A stretch of DNA of 64,000 nt from CAJXJP01 sp964022365. Lineage in GTDB: Bacteria; Patescibacteriota; Gracilibacteria; BD1-5; UBA6164. The position numbers were made by a program, and so were the translations under genes. The DNA lies in NCBI GenBank assembly GCA_964022365.1, contig CAXHZN010000003.1, positions 121,287 through 185,286 of the forward strand. Reading direction: 5' to 3'. Below, one piece after another: positions 31,868 through 42,800 of the stretch. Every line of letters begins with the position of its first letter. Within the stretch, counting starts at the first letter, position 1. The notes beneath the pieces were generated by a model. The model worked only from the letters and a program-made list of their open reading frames with translations. It was not told the DNA's origin and did not search any database.

Positions 31868-34800
31868 ATGAACTTATTTAAAAAGACTACTGCATCTGTT
31901 GCTTTAGTTGCACTTGTTTCAGGGACTTTCTCTGCTGGTGTTGCTGCAATGGATTTAGCTGAAATCAATGCTGCTACTTCGTTAGCTGACAAAGGTTTCA
32001 TTAATAGTGTTGGTACTGTTGCTGAATTTAGACTTGATGCTACAATCACAAGAGCTGAATCTGCAAAAGTTGCTGCTATGATCGCTGGAGTTACTCCAAA
32101 CGATTCTTGTGAAGGTAAATTTGCTGACGTTTCTGCTACTACTCCAAATGATTGGGTATGTGGATATGTTGAAGCTTTATTAGAAGAAGGTTTACTTTCT
32201 GCTAATGAAAATTATAATCCAGAAAGAAATCTTTCTAAAACTGAATCATTAAAATTAATGATGGAAGCTGCTGGTGAAACAGTAGATTATTCAGATGCTA
32301 CTTGGCAAGCTGATTTCGTAGCTCACGCTGTTGCTGAAGGTTATGTTTCTAACTTTACAGATTACAATACTGCTGCTACTAGAGGTTTTGTATTCGTTGC
32401 TGCTGATAACTCATACGAAGCTAATAACGAAGGTGATATCTTAGATGATATTATCGACGAAATTACTGGTGGTGATAACGGTGAAGATAACGGTGAAGAT
32501 AACGGTGAAGATAACGGTTCTGAAACTCCTGTTTCTGGAGACGATGAATTAATGGTTACTTTATCTGCTACTACTCCTGCAGCTGCTACTGTTCCTGGGA
32601 AAATTTCAGGTTTACCAGTTGCTAAATTTGACTTTACTGCTGGTTCTGAAGATGTTAAAATTACATCTTTAACAGTTAAAAGAACAGGTTTATCTACTAA
32701 AGATACTATTACTTCAATTGCTGTATTTACAGATGAAGGAAGAGCTTCTAAAGGTAAAAATGATTCACAAGAAAATGATACTCAAGCTCTAATTAACTTA
32801 GATAACGGAGGTGTTGTTGTAAAAGCTGGTGAAACTAAAACTTTAACATTAGTTGCAGATATTGCTTCTTCAGATCTTATTAATGGACATGAATTTGCAT
32901 TATCAATTACTGAAGTTGTTGCTGAAGGAACTAACTTAGAACTTGCTTCTAACTTAACTTCAAACACAATTAAAATTGGTGGTGTTGATGCTCCACAAAT
33001 CGTAGTTTCAACTGACGGTTCAGTTTCAGATCCAAAAATTGGTGAAGAAGCTGCTGAAATCTTCAAATTTAAAATTGAAGGTGCTTCAGATGAAGATGTT
33101 ACTTTAAAATCTATCACTCTTAAAGCATCTGAAAATGATGTAGATGAAAATTTTGAAAACTATGTATTAGTAAATGACGGAGACGTTATTGCTACTCTAG
33201 ATTACTCAAATGGTAAATATATTACTTTTAACTTAAACGAAGGTTTTGTTATCGATGAAGATAAAACTGAAAAATTTATTGTTAAAGCTGATGTTATTAC
33301 TGGTGCTGGAGACGAAATTGAATTCTATGTTGATAAAAACTTAGATGTTAGAGCTGAAGGTTCTAAATTTAATTATGGTGCTTCTGCTAATATTTTAGCT
33401 ATTGCTGAAACTGGTAATGAAGATGCTAAAATTGAAATTCAAGCTGGTAAATTAACTTTATCTGATATGGATGCTCCTTCTGATAAAATCAGAGCGGACA
33501 AAAAAAATACTGTATTAGGTACAATTAAAGTAAGAAATGTTGCTGGTACAAACTTAGAACTACAAAAATTTGCAGTTCAAGTTACAAAAACTGGAGGTGA
33601 CAATAATCAAGCTTTAAAAGATATTTTAGAAAATGTTGAAGCTAGAATTAATGGTTCAGCATATGAACTAACTGCATCTAACTCAGAAACTTCTGCTACA
33701 GGTGCTTCTGTTTCAGCTGATTATGCTGATAGTGATTTAAATGTTTCTTTACCACAAGGAGATGTTGAAATTATTATTGAAGCTGATATCAAAGAAGATG
33801 TTGATGCTAATACAGAATTAAAATTAGATATTATTGGTACAAATGGTACTAAATATTTTACAGTTAAAGAAACTGAAGATGATAAAACTGTTTCAGATAT
33901 CACTCCTTCTTCTTTATCTTTCAAAAAAGTAACAGTTATTACTTCTGGAGCTAAAGTTGCTGCTATTCCTTTAGCTGATACTGATGCTGTAAGAGGTGCT
34001 AAAGATATTTCTATTGCTCAATTCGAAGTTGAAGCAGAAGAAGCATCATTAGTTACTGTTGATGAAGTTCAATTTAAATTAACTTCTTCTACTGGAGCTG
34101 CTTTCTCTAAACAAGTTTCTAGAGTTGCTCTATATAAAGGATCAATTTCTGATTCTAACTTATTAGATGATGAATCATCTATCCCTACTTCAGGTATTGT
34201 TACTTTCAACTCATTTAGAGATGGAAAAGTTTCTATTGCTGCTAAAGCAAAACAAACTTTTGTTGTTGCTATTGATTTAGTTGATGGTGTTGATGTAGAA
34301 AATGCTACTCTTTCTGGTGCTATCGTTTCTGTTTCTGCAGAAGATGATGATTCAGATGATGTTAAAGTTGTTGTTAATGGTACTTCTAACGAAGTATCTA
34401 CTGGTACTCCAGTAGCAGGAGGTAAAGACTTAGATGTTAAAGCTTCTGGTAAAGTTGAAATTACAGCTGATGCTGGTAATGATGCTAATAAAGATGTTAA
34501 AACTATCTTAGCTGGTGAATCAGCTACTGTTTTCTCTGCTGATGTATCTGCATTAAATGAAGGTGCTGATGTTGAAGAAGTTACTTTCACTTTCTCTGGA
34601 TCTAATTTATCAAACTTCAAGAAAACTGTTACTTCTGCTTCTCTATACTTAGACGGAGTATTAGTTAAAACTAACTCAAACTCTGATGTTACTGTTATTA
34701 ATAGTGGTTCAGGAGCTGAAGTTAAATTTAATAACTTAACTGATTTCATTGTTCCTCAAGCGAACGTTGAAGTTTCTGTTAAATTAAACACTGCTAATAT

Positions 34801-35416
34801 TGGTTTCGAAAAAGTTGGTAAAACTTTATTAAATGCTAAAGTTGTTGGTGTAGCTTTCGCTAAAGTTGATGGTGAATCTTCTGGTAAAGAAATTACTGGT
34901 TCTGATTTAACTAACTTAATTACTAATGCTGGTGCAAAAGAATTTTCTGTTGTTCCTGCTGTAGTTACTCCTAGTGTTGCTACTTCTCTAAATAACTCTT
35001 CATCTGCAGAAATTAAAATTACTGCTAATGCTGGAAACAATAGAGAAACTAACTCTAACTCTGTACCTAATACAAATGTTAAAACATTAACTTTTGATTT
35101 AGCTGGTACTAGTTATGCAACAGGTACTACTCTAACATTAATCAATACTGATGATGCTGGTGAAAGAGTACTTGCTACAATCGCTAACGATTATACTGTT
35201 ACATTTACATTAACTGATGTTTCTAACGGTACAGTTGATAGAGTTATTTCAAATGGAGGAAGTGAAACTTTTAGAATCACTGTTCCTGCTGAAAATGATA
35301 AAACTCTAAGTTTAAGACTAATCAAAACAGGTGTTACATATACTGTAGGTACATCTATTGATGAAATTAAAACTAACCTAACAAAAGATATCGATTTTGG
35401 TTCTAGAAAATACTAG
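31868..35416 (+). CDS. S-layer-type surface protein, 1182 aa
   Basis: A Sec signal peptide (MNLFKKTTASVALVALVSGTF, cleaved near VAA) is followed by SLH-like segments (about residues 30-170: TRAESAKVAAMIAG, KFADVS, LSKTESLKLMMEAAG), which bind cell-wall polymers in other bacteria. An acidic Gly-Glu-Asp-Asn repeat linker (about 200-216) leads to a long chain of beta-rich Ig-like domains. The C-terminus ends IDFGSRKY, shared with the paralogue at 35599. The whole 1182-codon gene has no TGA although Gly is abundant (GGT and GGA instead), as expected of a very highly expressed gene. Start is ATG 31868. It is predicted to form or be part of the cell surface layer. Confidence 0.85.
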   Translation: MNLFKKTTASVALVALVSGTFSAGVAAMDLAEINAATSLADKGFINSVGTVAEFRLDATITRAESAKVAAMIAGVTPNDSCEGKFADVSATTPNDWVCGYVEALLEEGLLSANENYNPERNLSKTESLKLMMEAAGETVDYSDATWQADFVAHAVAEGYVSNFTDYNTAATRGFVFVAADNSYEANNEGDILDDIIDEITGGDNGEDNGEDNGEDNGSETPVSGDDELMVTLSATTPAAATVPGKISGLPVAKFDFTAGSEDVKITSLTVKRTGLSTKDTITSIAVFTDEGRASKGKNDSQENDTQALINLDNGGVVVKAGETKTLTLVADIASSDLINGHEFALSITEVVAEGTNLELASNLTSNTIKIGGVDAPQIVVSTDGSVSDPKIGEEAAEIFKFKIEGASDEDVTLKSITLKASENDVDENFENYVLVNDGDVIATLDYSNGKYITFNLNEGFVIDEDKTEKFIVKADVITGAGDEIEFYVDKNLDVRAEGSKFNYGASANILAIAETGNEDAKIEIQAGKLTLSDMDAPSDKIRADKKNTVLGTIKVRNVAGTNLELQKFAVQVTKTGGDNNQALKDILENVEARINGSAYELTASNSETSATGASVSADYADSDLNVSLPQGDVEIIIEADIKEDVDANTELKLDIIGTNGTKYFTVKETEDDKTVSDITPSSLSFKKVTVITSGAKVAAIPLADTDAVRGAKDISIAQFEVEAEEASLVTVDEVQFKLTSSTGAAFSKQVSRVALYKGSISDSNLLDDESSIPTSGIVTFNSFRDGKVSIAAKAKQTFVVAIDLVDGVDVENATLSGAIVSVSAEDDDSDDVKVVVNGTSNEVSTGTPVAGGKDLDVKASGKVEITADAGNDANKDVKTILAGESATVFSADVSALNEGADVEEVTFTFSGSNLSNFKKTVTSASLYLDGVLVKTNSNSDVTVINSGSGAEVKFNNLTDFIVPQANVEVSVKLNTANIGFEKVGKTLLNAKVVGVAFAKVDGESSGKEITGSDLTNLITNAGAKEFSVVPAVVTPSVATSLNNSSSAEIKITANAGNNRETNSNSVPNTNVKTLTFDLAGTSYATGTTLTLINTDDAGERVLATIANDYTVTFTLTDVSNGTVDRVISNGGSETFRITVPAENDKTLSLRLIKTGVTYTVGTSIDEIKTNLTKDIDFGSRKY
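32474..32518 (+). repeat. 12-bp tandem repeat in the surface-protein linker
   Basis: The unit GATAACGGTGAA occurs 3.75 times, encoding an acidic D-N-G-E linker. Copy number could change by slippage. Confidence 0.75.
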
Positions 35417-35465
35417 TAACTCGATGACAAATATACTTTGTTAAATAAACTATTTATTTAGTTCA

Positions 35466-35497
35466 AAAAAACACACTTGAAAAAGTGTGTTTTTTTG
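35466..35497 (+). terminator. Terminator of the surface-protein gene
   Basis: Arms AACACACTT and AAGTGTGTT around GAAA-like loop, flanked by A and T runs. Confidence 0.8.
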
Positions 35498-35512
35498 TTG
35501 TTTATTTTTCCA

Positions 35513-35520
35513 GACCGGTC
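35513..35520. repeat. GACCGGTC palindrome, intergenic
   Basis: Exact copy with flanking A and T, between the surface-protein terminator and its paralogue. It is the first copy after the gap that begins at 24922. Confidence 0.9.
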
Positions 35521-35598
35521 TTTAAAAAATATTAAATATTCTCCTTGCTTTTATTTTATAGCAGGGTAAAATAAAATAAATATTATTAATTAAAATTT

Positions 35599-36951
35599 AT
35601 GAAAAAAATTATATCTGCATTAAGTATTTTGAGTATTTTATTTTTACAAAATATTTCTGTATATTGATACTCCCAATGAGAAATAAATTCTATTACTCAA
35701 GAAATTCAAGAATTACCAAAATGAGAAAAATATATACAAACACTTGATTTATTTTCTAAAAAATATGAAAATAATTTAAATAGAGCAAAACAAATCAAAT
35801 CAAATATTACAAAAGTGTTGTCAAAATATAGTGATTCTACTCATAGAGATGCTCAATTAGTGCTTCTTATTTTAAAATATTTAGATATCAAATTTTTAGA
35901 TATTATTGATTCGTTTGATTTAATTGATAATAATGGATCTACAAACCAAGATGATAGTTTAGAAGATAACTCTTGAGAAATTGAAGAAGATAAAGAGGAT
36001 ATAATATATACTAAAGAAGCTTTATATCCATGATTTTCTACAAACTATGAAGATGATACTACTAAAACTATTTTAGCTGGAAAAGAATCATTTATTTATA
36101 ATGGATCTCTCGTTGCTAATATTGAAGAAATAGAAGTAGAAAAAATGGAATTTACTTTTGAGAGTTCAGATCTTTCAAATTTTAAATATGGTTTTAAAGA
36201 AGCTATTTTATATGTTGAATGACATAAAGCACAAACAATAACTTCAAATAAATTTACACTAACAAATTTATCTCAAGGTATACTAGAATTTGATAGTATT
36301 CAAGGGGTATTTCTTCCAAAAGAAGAAGTTGAGTTTAGGTTAGCACTTGTACCTCAAGAAATTTGATATGAAAAATTAGGAAAATATATTCCTGAAATTA
36401 CTGTATCTCAAGTAAAAGTAACTCAATGAAAATGAGTTATATCAGGTGCTGATATTTCAATGAAAACATTAAGTGAATGATCTGAAAAATTTCAAATTTC
36501 TCCTGTTATTTTAAATATATCAGTTGAAAATAGTTTATTAGAATCATCAAGAGCAACTATAAATATATCAGCAGATTGATGAAAAAATACACAAAATTCT
36601 TCATCAAGAGAATTAAAAGCTAAATTAGAAAGTATCAAACTTATATATAGAGAAACTTATTGAGATGCTATTTTTAAAATCTATAATAGTGACAATAGTG
36701 ATAATGGAGTTGTTTGAATAAAAAATGGATGATACTTAGAGTTTGATTTATCATGACTATGAAACGATTGATTTATTTCATCTTGAAGTAATGAATCATA
36801 TGATATTCAAATTTCTGCTAAAAATGATTCAACTATTTCTTTAGATATTGTAAATCAAGGTGTTATCTATAGTGTTGAATGAATAACTAATGCAAATAAT
36901 ATAAATGCAAACTTATTACAATCAATTAATCTTTGATCTAGAAAATATTAA
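35599..36951 (+). CDS. Secreted paralogue of the S-layer-type protein, 450 aa
   Basis: A signal peptide (MKKIISALSILSILFLQNISVYG) precedes a charged helical region (about 25-120), then domains homologous to the C-terminal third of the 1182-aa protein. Shared landmarks are KTILAGKES versus KTILAGES, FTFESSDLSNFK versus FTFSGSNLSNFK, and the C-terminus INLGSRKY versus IDFGSRKY. It lacks the SLH part. Unlike its neighbour it uses TGA-Gly many times, which suggests lower expression. It may be a minor partner or anchor of the surface layer; that is inference. It has its own terminator. Confidence 0.82.
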
Positions 36952-36976
36952 AAAAGACTCATTTGAGTCTTTTTTA
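36950..36976 (+). terminator. Terminator of the 450-aa surface gene
   Basis: Arms AAAAGACTCA and TGAGTCTTTT with a T run, immediately after the stop codon. Confidence 0.75.
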
Positions 36977-36991
36977 ATTACTTAATTTCTA

Positions 36992-36999
36992 GACCGGTC
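36992..36999. repeat. GACCGGTC palindrome, intergenic
   Basis: Exact copy with flanking A and C, 15 bases after a terminator and 65 bases before the REP-type transposase relative. Confidence 0.9.
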
Positions 37000-37063
37000 C
37001 TATATTTGCTTTTTTTGCATTGATTGTGTATACTAATAATAATATTTATTAATTCCATATATT

Positions 37064-37594
37064 ATGTGAAATGCAAGAGTTGAGTTTCTCGAAAACTCTT
37101 ACTATCATATATTTAATTCTTCGTTTACTCTCGATCCATTATTTCATGATGATGAAGAATATAAAAAATTTTATGAACTTCTTATAAAATATTTATGAGC
37201 ATATGAAAATATTAAACTGGTTTCATATTGTTTTATAAATTCTGAATTTCACCTGATTCTAAAAAATATAGAAAATTGATATACACTTTCTGAGTTTATG
37301 AGAAAACTCCAAGTGAGTTATGCTACTTGGTATAGGAAAAGACACCCAAGTGAATTAAAACATCCAGTGTTTTTTTGAAGGTTTCAGTCTCATTTATTAC
37401 ACAAAGATGAAGATTTACATACAGCTATTTCATATGTAAACTATTTACCAATCAAATATGCAGCTGTAGAGGACATAAAAGACTTTTTATATACTTCATA
37501 TCATAAAGTAATTAAAAGTCCTTCAGGAGCGTATTTACAAGAAGTTATTACAGATTTTCCAGAGTTGGAAAATAAATTGAAAAAAAAGAACTAA
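37064..37594 (+). CDS. Y1/REP-type transposase-like protein, 176 aa
   Basis: The protein has the order of motifs seen in TnpA-REP (RAYT/Y1_Tnp) enzymes: YYHIFNSSF near the N-terminus, SYCFINSEFHLILKN (the HUH position), an FMRKLQVSYATWYRKRHP helix, a VFFGRFQSHLL segment and a C-terminal YVNYLPIKYAA region. The usual H-x-H has become E-F-H, so the first metal ligand is missing. A nicking activity is therefore doubtful and the gene looks domesticated. It lies in a plus-strand run of surface genes without flanking inverted repeats. Start is ATG TGA at 37064. Confidence 0.78.
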
Positions 37595-37632
37595 AAAAAG
37601 GTTCCCGGAAATTTTCCCGGGAACCTTTTTTT
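37593..37632. terminator. Terminator with CCCGGG-type stem between convergent genes
   Basis: Arms AAAGGTTCCCGG and CCCGGGAACCTTT with a T run. It can serve both the transposase relative and the convergent PPIase gene, and its core resembles the terminator at 30595. Confidence 0.8.
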
Positions 37633-37636
37633 AGTT

Positions 37637-38662
37637 TTATTTTATATCAACTAATTCGATATCAAAATTAAGAGTTTTTCCAGATAAAGTATGATTTATA
37701 TCAATAATCACATCTTCGTCTTGAACTTCTTTTATTTTAAATACTCCAAATTGAGTTGGTAGATCTGCTCATGCTTCGATTTTTATCCCAGCTTGTTCAA
37801 ATGATACCATATCTTTTTTTCTCATTGTTTGTACTTTTGTTTCATCATATTCTCCATATGCGTCTTTTGGTTCGAGTGTCACAGATTTAGTTTCACCGAT
37901 TTTCATACCAGTTACTGATGTATCAAATCCAGGAATCATTTGTCCAGCACCAAGAGTGAAATCAATTGTTTGTCCTCTATCATGAGAAGAGTCGAACTTA
38001 GATCCATCTTCTAAAGTTCCAGTATAGTGTACTGCTACGAGATCTCCAGATTCTGCTGCTTTTGATTTTTTTTCTGCAGCTATTTTTTCTGCTTGAGCTT
38101 TTGTTTCTTCTAGTTGAGCATCTACATCGACTTTGTGATCTTTAAGAGTTCCATTTTCGTATTTTTTTATTTCAAGAGAAATAATTTTTACTTCTTTAAG
38201 AGGTTTATCTTGTCCATCAGTTTTAACTTTTGAAATTTTATCTACGTTGTCCATTCCTTCTACAACTTGTCCAAAAACAGAATGTTTATTGTCTAAGTAG
38301 TTGTTATCAGCTTGGTTAATAAAAAATTGGCTCCCATTTGTATTTGGTCCAGCATTGGCCATTGAAAGAGAATAAGTAATATTTTTTAATTCTGAATTAA
38401 ATTCATCATCAAATTTTTCTCCATAAATAGATTCCCCTCACATACCGGTCCCAGTTGGATCTCCACCTTGGAGCATAAATCCTTTGATAATTCTATGAAA
38501 AATAATTCCATCGTAATATCCTTTTTGAGCTAAACCTATAAAGTTTAAAGTTGTTTTTGGAACATGCCCGGTAAATAATTTAATTGTCATTGTCCCGTTT
38601 GTTGTTTTCATAACAGCAGCTATGTCTCCATTTTGTAGTCTTTCTTCTTGATTAAATGTCAT
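37637..38662 (-). CDS. Cyclophilin-FKBP fusion peptidyl-prolyl isomerase, 341 aa
   Basis: Peptidyl-prolyl isomerases speed up proline-limited protein folding. The N-terminal half is a cyclophilin: MKTTNGTMTIKLF, FHRIIKGFMLQGGDPTGTGMGG, SMANAGPNTNGSQFFI and FGQVVEGMDNVDKI. A charged helical linker (about 175-215) leads to an FKBP domain with VAVHYTGTLEDGSKFDSS, IDFTLGAGQMIPGFDTSVTGMKIGE and a final VIIDINHTLSGKTL. No signal peptide is visible, so it is likely cytosolic. It is the second gene of a tandem pair with the lipoprotein paralogue at 38669, six bases apart. A one-base repeat variant TACCGGTC lies at 38443. Confidence 0.93.
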
Positions 38663-38668
38663 TGTTTA

Positions 38669-39859
38669 TTAGTTTACGAAATATACCACTTTTACAGTGT
38701 AGTTTAAATTTTTTCCAGCAGCTGGATGAGGATTTTTTATAGTTACTATAGTGTCAGTTACGTCAAGTACTTCTATTTCTCCACCTTGAACAGGAAGTGT
38801 GTTTCATGCTTCAAGTGTTAAACCAGCATCTTCAAAATCTTTCATTTGTTCTCTTGGAACTTCTATAGTTTCTGGACCATAGGCATCAGTTGGTTCTAAG
38901 CTACCAGTCTTTGTTTCTCAAATTTTCATACCTGTAAGGACACTATTGAGACCTGGAAGAGGATTTTGTCCATCAATTTGAACTTGTCCACCAAATTCTT
39001 CTTCAAGTGTTGAATCTATAATAGTTCCATCTTCTAAAGCAAATTCATATTTAAATTCCACTACATCACCACTTTGAGCAACTCTAGCAATATCTTGTTG
39101 AATTTTTGCTTCTCTTTGTTCTTTTATTTTATTTCATGCGTTTTGAATCATAGTATTATGATTTTCTTGAGCTTGTTGTATAAATTCAGCTTTATTTTCG
39201 AGAGTGTAATCTATTAATTCACCATTTGTATAAGTAAATATAGCAACATCTTTAATAACTACGTCTGTAGCTGGAGTTTCACCATTAAGTGGAACTTGTG
39301 TAATTTTGTCTACTATATCCATTCATTCATATACTTTTCCGAATACAGCATGTTTTCCATTGAGAAATGAATTATTTGCTTCATTAATAAAAAATTGGCT
39401 TCCATTTGTATTTACACCACTATTTGCCATTGAAATAGTCCCTGGGAGATTTTCAATTTTATCAAAAAATTCATCAGCAAATGCTTCTCCATATACTGAT
39501 TCACCACCCATACCATTTCCAAGAGGATCTCCTCATTGAATCATAAAGTCATCTATAACTCTATGAAAAATAGTATCTTTATAGTAGTCATCCATAGCAT
39601 GGACAATAAAATTTGTTGTCGTTAATGGAGCAGCTTGTGTATAAAGTTGTAATTTAATATCTCATTTAGATGTTTCAATAATAGCAACTGTATCATTTTC
39701 TTCTAAAATAACATCACTTTCATATGCGCTTGCTTGCTCATTTGTAATATTTTCTTGAGAATTATTTCATTGATCTTGTTTTGTATCATCTACTGTACTA
39801 CAAGCAGTAAATATAAGAGTCATGATCATTAATGCTCAAATTTTATGTATTAGATTCAT
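38669..39859 (-). CDS. Lipoprotein cyclophilin-FKBP fusion peptidyl-prolyl isomerase, 396 aa
   Basis: It has the same two-domain layout as its neighbour but starts with a lipoprotein signal (MNLIHKIGALMIMTLIFTAC, Cys20 as lipid site) and a Gln/Asn-rich linker. The cyclophilin part shows FHRVIDDFMIQGGDPLGNGMGG and SMANSGVNTNGSQFFI; the FKBP part shows VVEFKYEFALEDGTIIDS, PLPGLNSVLTGMKIGETK and the DPH-like NPHPAAGKNL. It should act outside the membrane on secreted proteins such as the nearby surface proteins. It precedes the cytosolic paralogue by six bases on the minus strand, so both are co-transcribed. Confidence 0.92.
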
Positions 39860-39898
39860 AATTGTAATATTAATAAATAATATGTGTCACTATATGGC

Positions 39899-42800
39899 TT
39901 AGGATTTTAATTTCAACTTAATCTTTTTTTTCTTACTTGAAGTCTGAAAAAAAATATCTGTCATATATTTTAAAAATGCTTCATCATTTTGAAAATTCTT
40001 TTTTCCACTACGTAAACGGTAACCATTTACTACACTAAATTTTACTTTTTCATCTAGGAGAAGAAATTTTTTAATATCTGGCAATTGTGCAGAAGTATCA
40101 AAATCAATCTGATAATTTATGCCGGCTGATTTAATCGCATTTATCTTATAATCTGGTGCTTTAAGTTTGAGCTTTAAAAGACTAAAAAAGTTTTGAGTTT
40201 CTCCAGGAATTTTTTCATTTATAGTCATGAAATCTTTAATTATTTCATCGAGATCTTCGAGTGTATCAAGAGATTCTAACTCTCTATAAAAATTTATTTT
40301 ATCGAGTTCTCCATCAAAAAATTGTTCATCGATATACGCTCAAATCTGCAATTCTATAGAGGTTTGAATTGTGTTGTTTTGAATAATATTTGTTTCATCT
40401 GGACCGGTCCTCTTGAGTTGTTCGATTTTATCTTCGAGCATTTCGAGATATAAATTCATACCAACTTGGGTTGATTGTCCACTTTGTTTGAGTCATAAAA
40501 TATCTCATCAACCTCTTATTTCCAAGTCTTTTACCGCAAGTTCAAATCCTGCACCTAAATGACTATATTCGACAATAGTTTTGAGACGTTTTGCTGCATC
40601 TTCTGCAATTTTATCTTTATTAAACAGTAAATAACAAAATCATTGTGTATCACTACGACCAACTCTTCATCTTAATTGGTGAATTTGAGAAATACCAAAA
40701 TTGTAGGCATCGTTGATAAATATTGTATTTACGTTTGAGAAATCAATCCCATTTTCTATAACGGTTGTTGCCAGGAGGATGTCGTATTGTTTTTGCTTAA
40801 ACGCTAGAATTCTTTTTTCAAGTTGATCACCAGGAAGTTGTCCGTGAGCAATAATAATTTTTTTCTTCGGAAATATTATTCCTAATGAATCACGAAGTGA
40901 TTCAATATCTGAAACTTTATTATGTATAAAAAATAATTGTCCACCACGGTCAAATTCTCTTTTTCCTGCTTCTTTAATTAATTTTTCATCAAAACGAGAA
41001 ACAATAGTAGAAATTGATTGTCTTCCAATTGGTGGAGTAGTAAGCATAGACATTTGTTTGATACCATTGAGAGCCATATTGAGACTTCTAGGAATAGGAG
41101 TTGCTGAAAGTGCTAACACATCAATATTATGACGAATTTTTTTAATTTTGTCTTTGTCTTTCACTCAAAATTTATGTTCTTCGTCTATTACTAATACTCA
41201 TAAATCTTTGAATTCGACATCTTCACTTAGCAGTCTATGGGTTCATACGATTAAATCTATTTTCCCATTTTTAAGTTTTTGCATTGTTTCATCTCTGCTT
41301 TTTTTACTTTCAAAACGAGTAATAACTCAAATATTTATAGGAAATGGAGCAAAACGTTTTAATGATTTTTGATAATGTTCATATGCCAAAACAACCAATG
41401 GAGAAATAAGAGCAGCTTGTTTCCCAGCAATAATAGATTTATAAATCGCTGCAAATGCTATTTCTGTTTTTCAAAATCATACATCTCCAGAAACCAATCG
41501 ATCCATCGGTTTATCAGATTGCATGTCTGTGTAAATATCTTGGATTATTTCGTATTGATCTGGAGTATAGTTGTGTTCAAAACTTTGGAAAAATTTTGCT
41601 TCTTCATCCGGTAAACTGGGGAAACTATATCATTTTTCTAATGCTCTTTGTGCATATATTTCTAAAAGTTCTCCAGCTACTTCTTCGATATTTTCGTGGA
41701 CTTTTTTCATTGTTTTTTCCCACTGTTTTGTCGACAATCATGTGAGTTTAGGATTTTCTACTCAGACATATCTGTTGATTCTCCCAACTTCAGTGATTGG
41801 AACAAATAGTTTATCATTTCCACTATATTCTAACTCTATATATTCTTTTTTGATTATTTTTTTGATTCATACTTGGAGTTGTTTTTCTATGGTTTGTTTA
41901 AAAATACCAATCCCATGATCAACATGTACCACATAATCTCCCGGTTTGATTTGTAAGAGTAAATCAAGTTTTTTACTCATTGATTTTTTTACTCTTTTTT
42001 TCACAAATATACGAGCAATATTGTCATCACAGACATAAATTTCTGTTTGTGTTTGAAAACTTTTTAGATTAGATAATTTTGTTTCAAAAGTTTCTATATT
42101 TTCTATTGAATTATAATCAACAAAATTTTTAATAGCTTTTGGATTTTTTGTATAGACTTTTACTGATTTATCTTGAGAGAGAATTTTTTGAAATTCATCA
42201 ATGGTATCAACAAAAATATCTGAGATTCATAGAGATATTTCTTTAAAAGAATTATTTTGCGGAAAATTATGAAAAAATATTCATTCACTGAAATTATTAT
42301 AAATTTCCTGAGCAAATTGGAAAAAATCTATTTCATAAAATATACAATTTTTTTGTTGTAAACTCGAAAATATTTCTTGATTAAATATTTTATTTTCTGC
42401 TTGGAAAAAATCATAATTTCTGTCTCAAATTTGTATTTTTTGACGAGTTTGAGATTTTTTTGTCAACATGTCTATTATAAATATTTCCTCTATTTCATCT
42501 CACCAAAAGCTTATTTTGTATTCATGAGTTTCATTATTATTGACAATCGATAATATTTCTCATTGTATATGAAAACTCGCTTTTGAACTATGTTGAGAAT
42601 GTTTATATCATAACTCATGGAGCTGTTTTGATATTTCATCGAGTGCAACTTCTTGTCCTTTTTCTAAGGTTAAAATATGTTTTTGTATATCGTAGTCTTT
42701 TTGAGGAATTTGTGCAAAAAATATATCAGTTGTTACTCAATAATTTCAAATATCATTTTTAGAAAATTCAATATAATCAGAAAAATCCAACACTGGGTAT

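Noticed and set aside
32782..35040. Long open frames on the minus strand opposite the surface-protein gene
   Set aside because: They result from the regular codon use (GCT, ACT, GTT, TCT) of the real plus-strand gene; their products are low-complexity Ser/Thr/Val/Glu strings with no start context.
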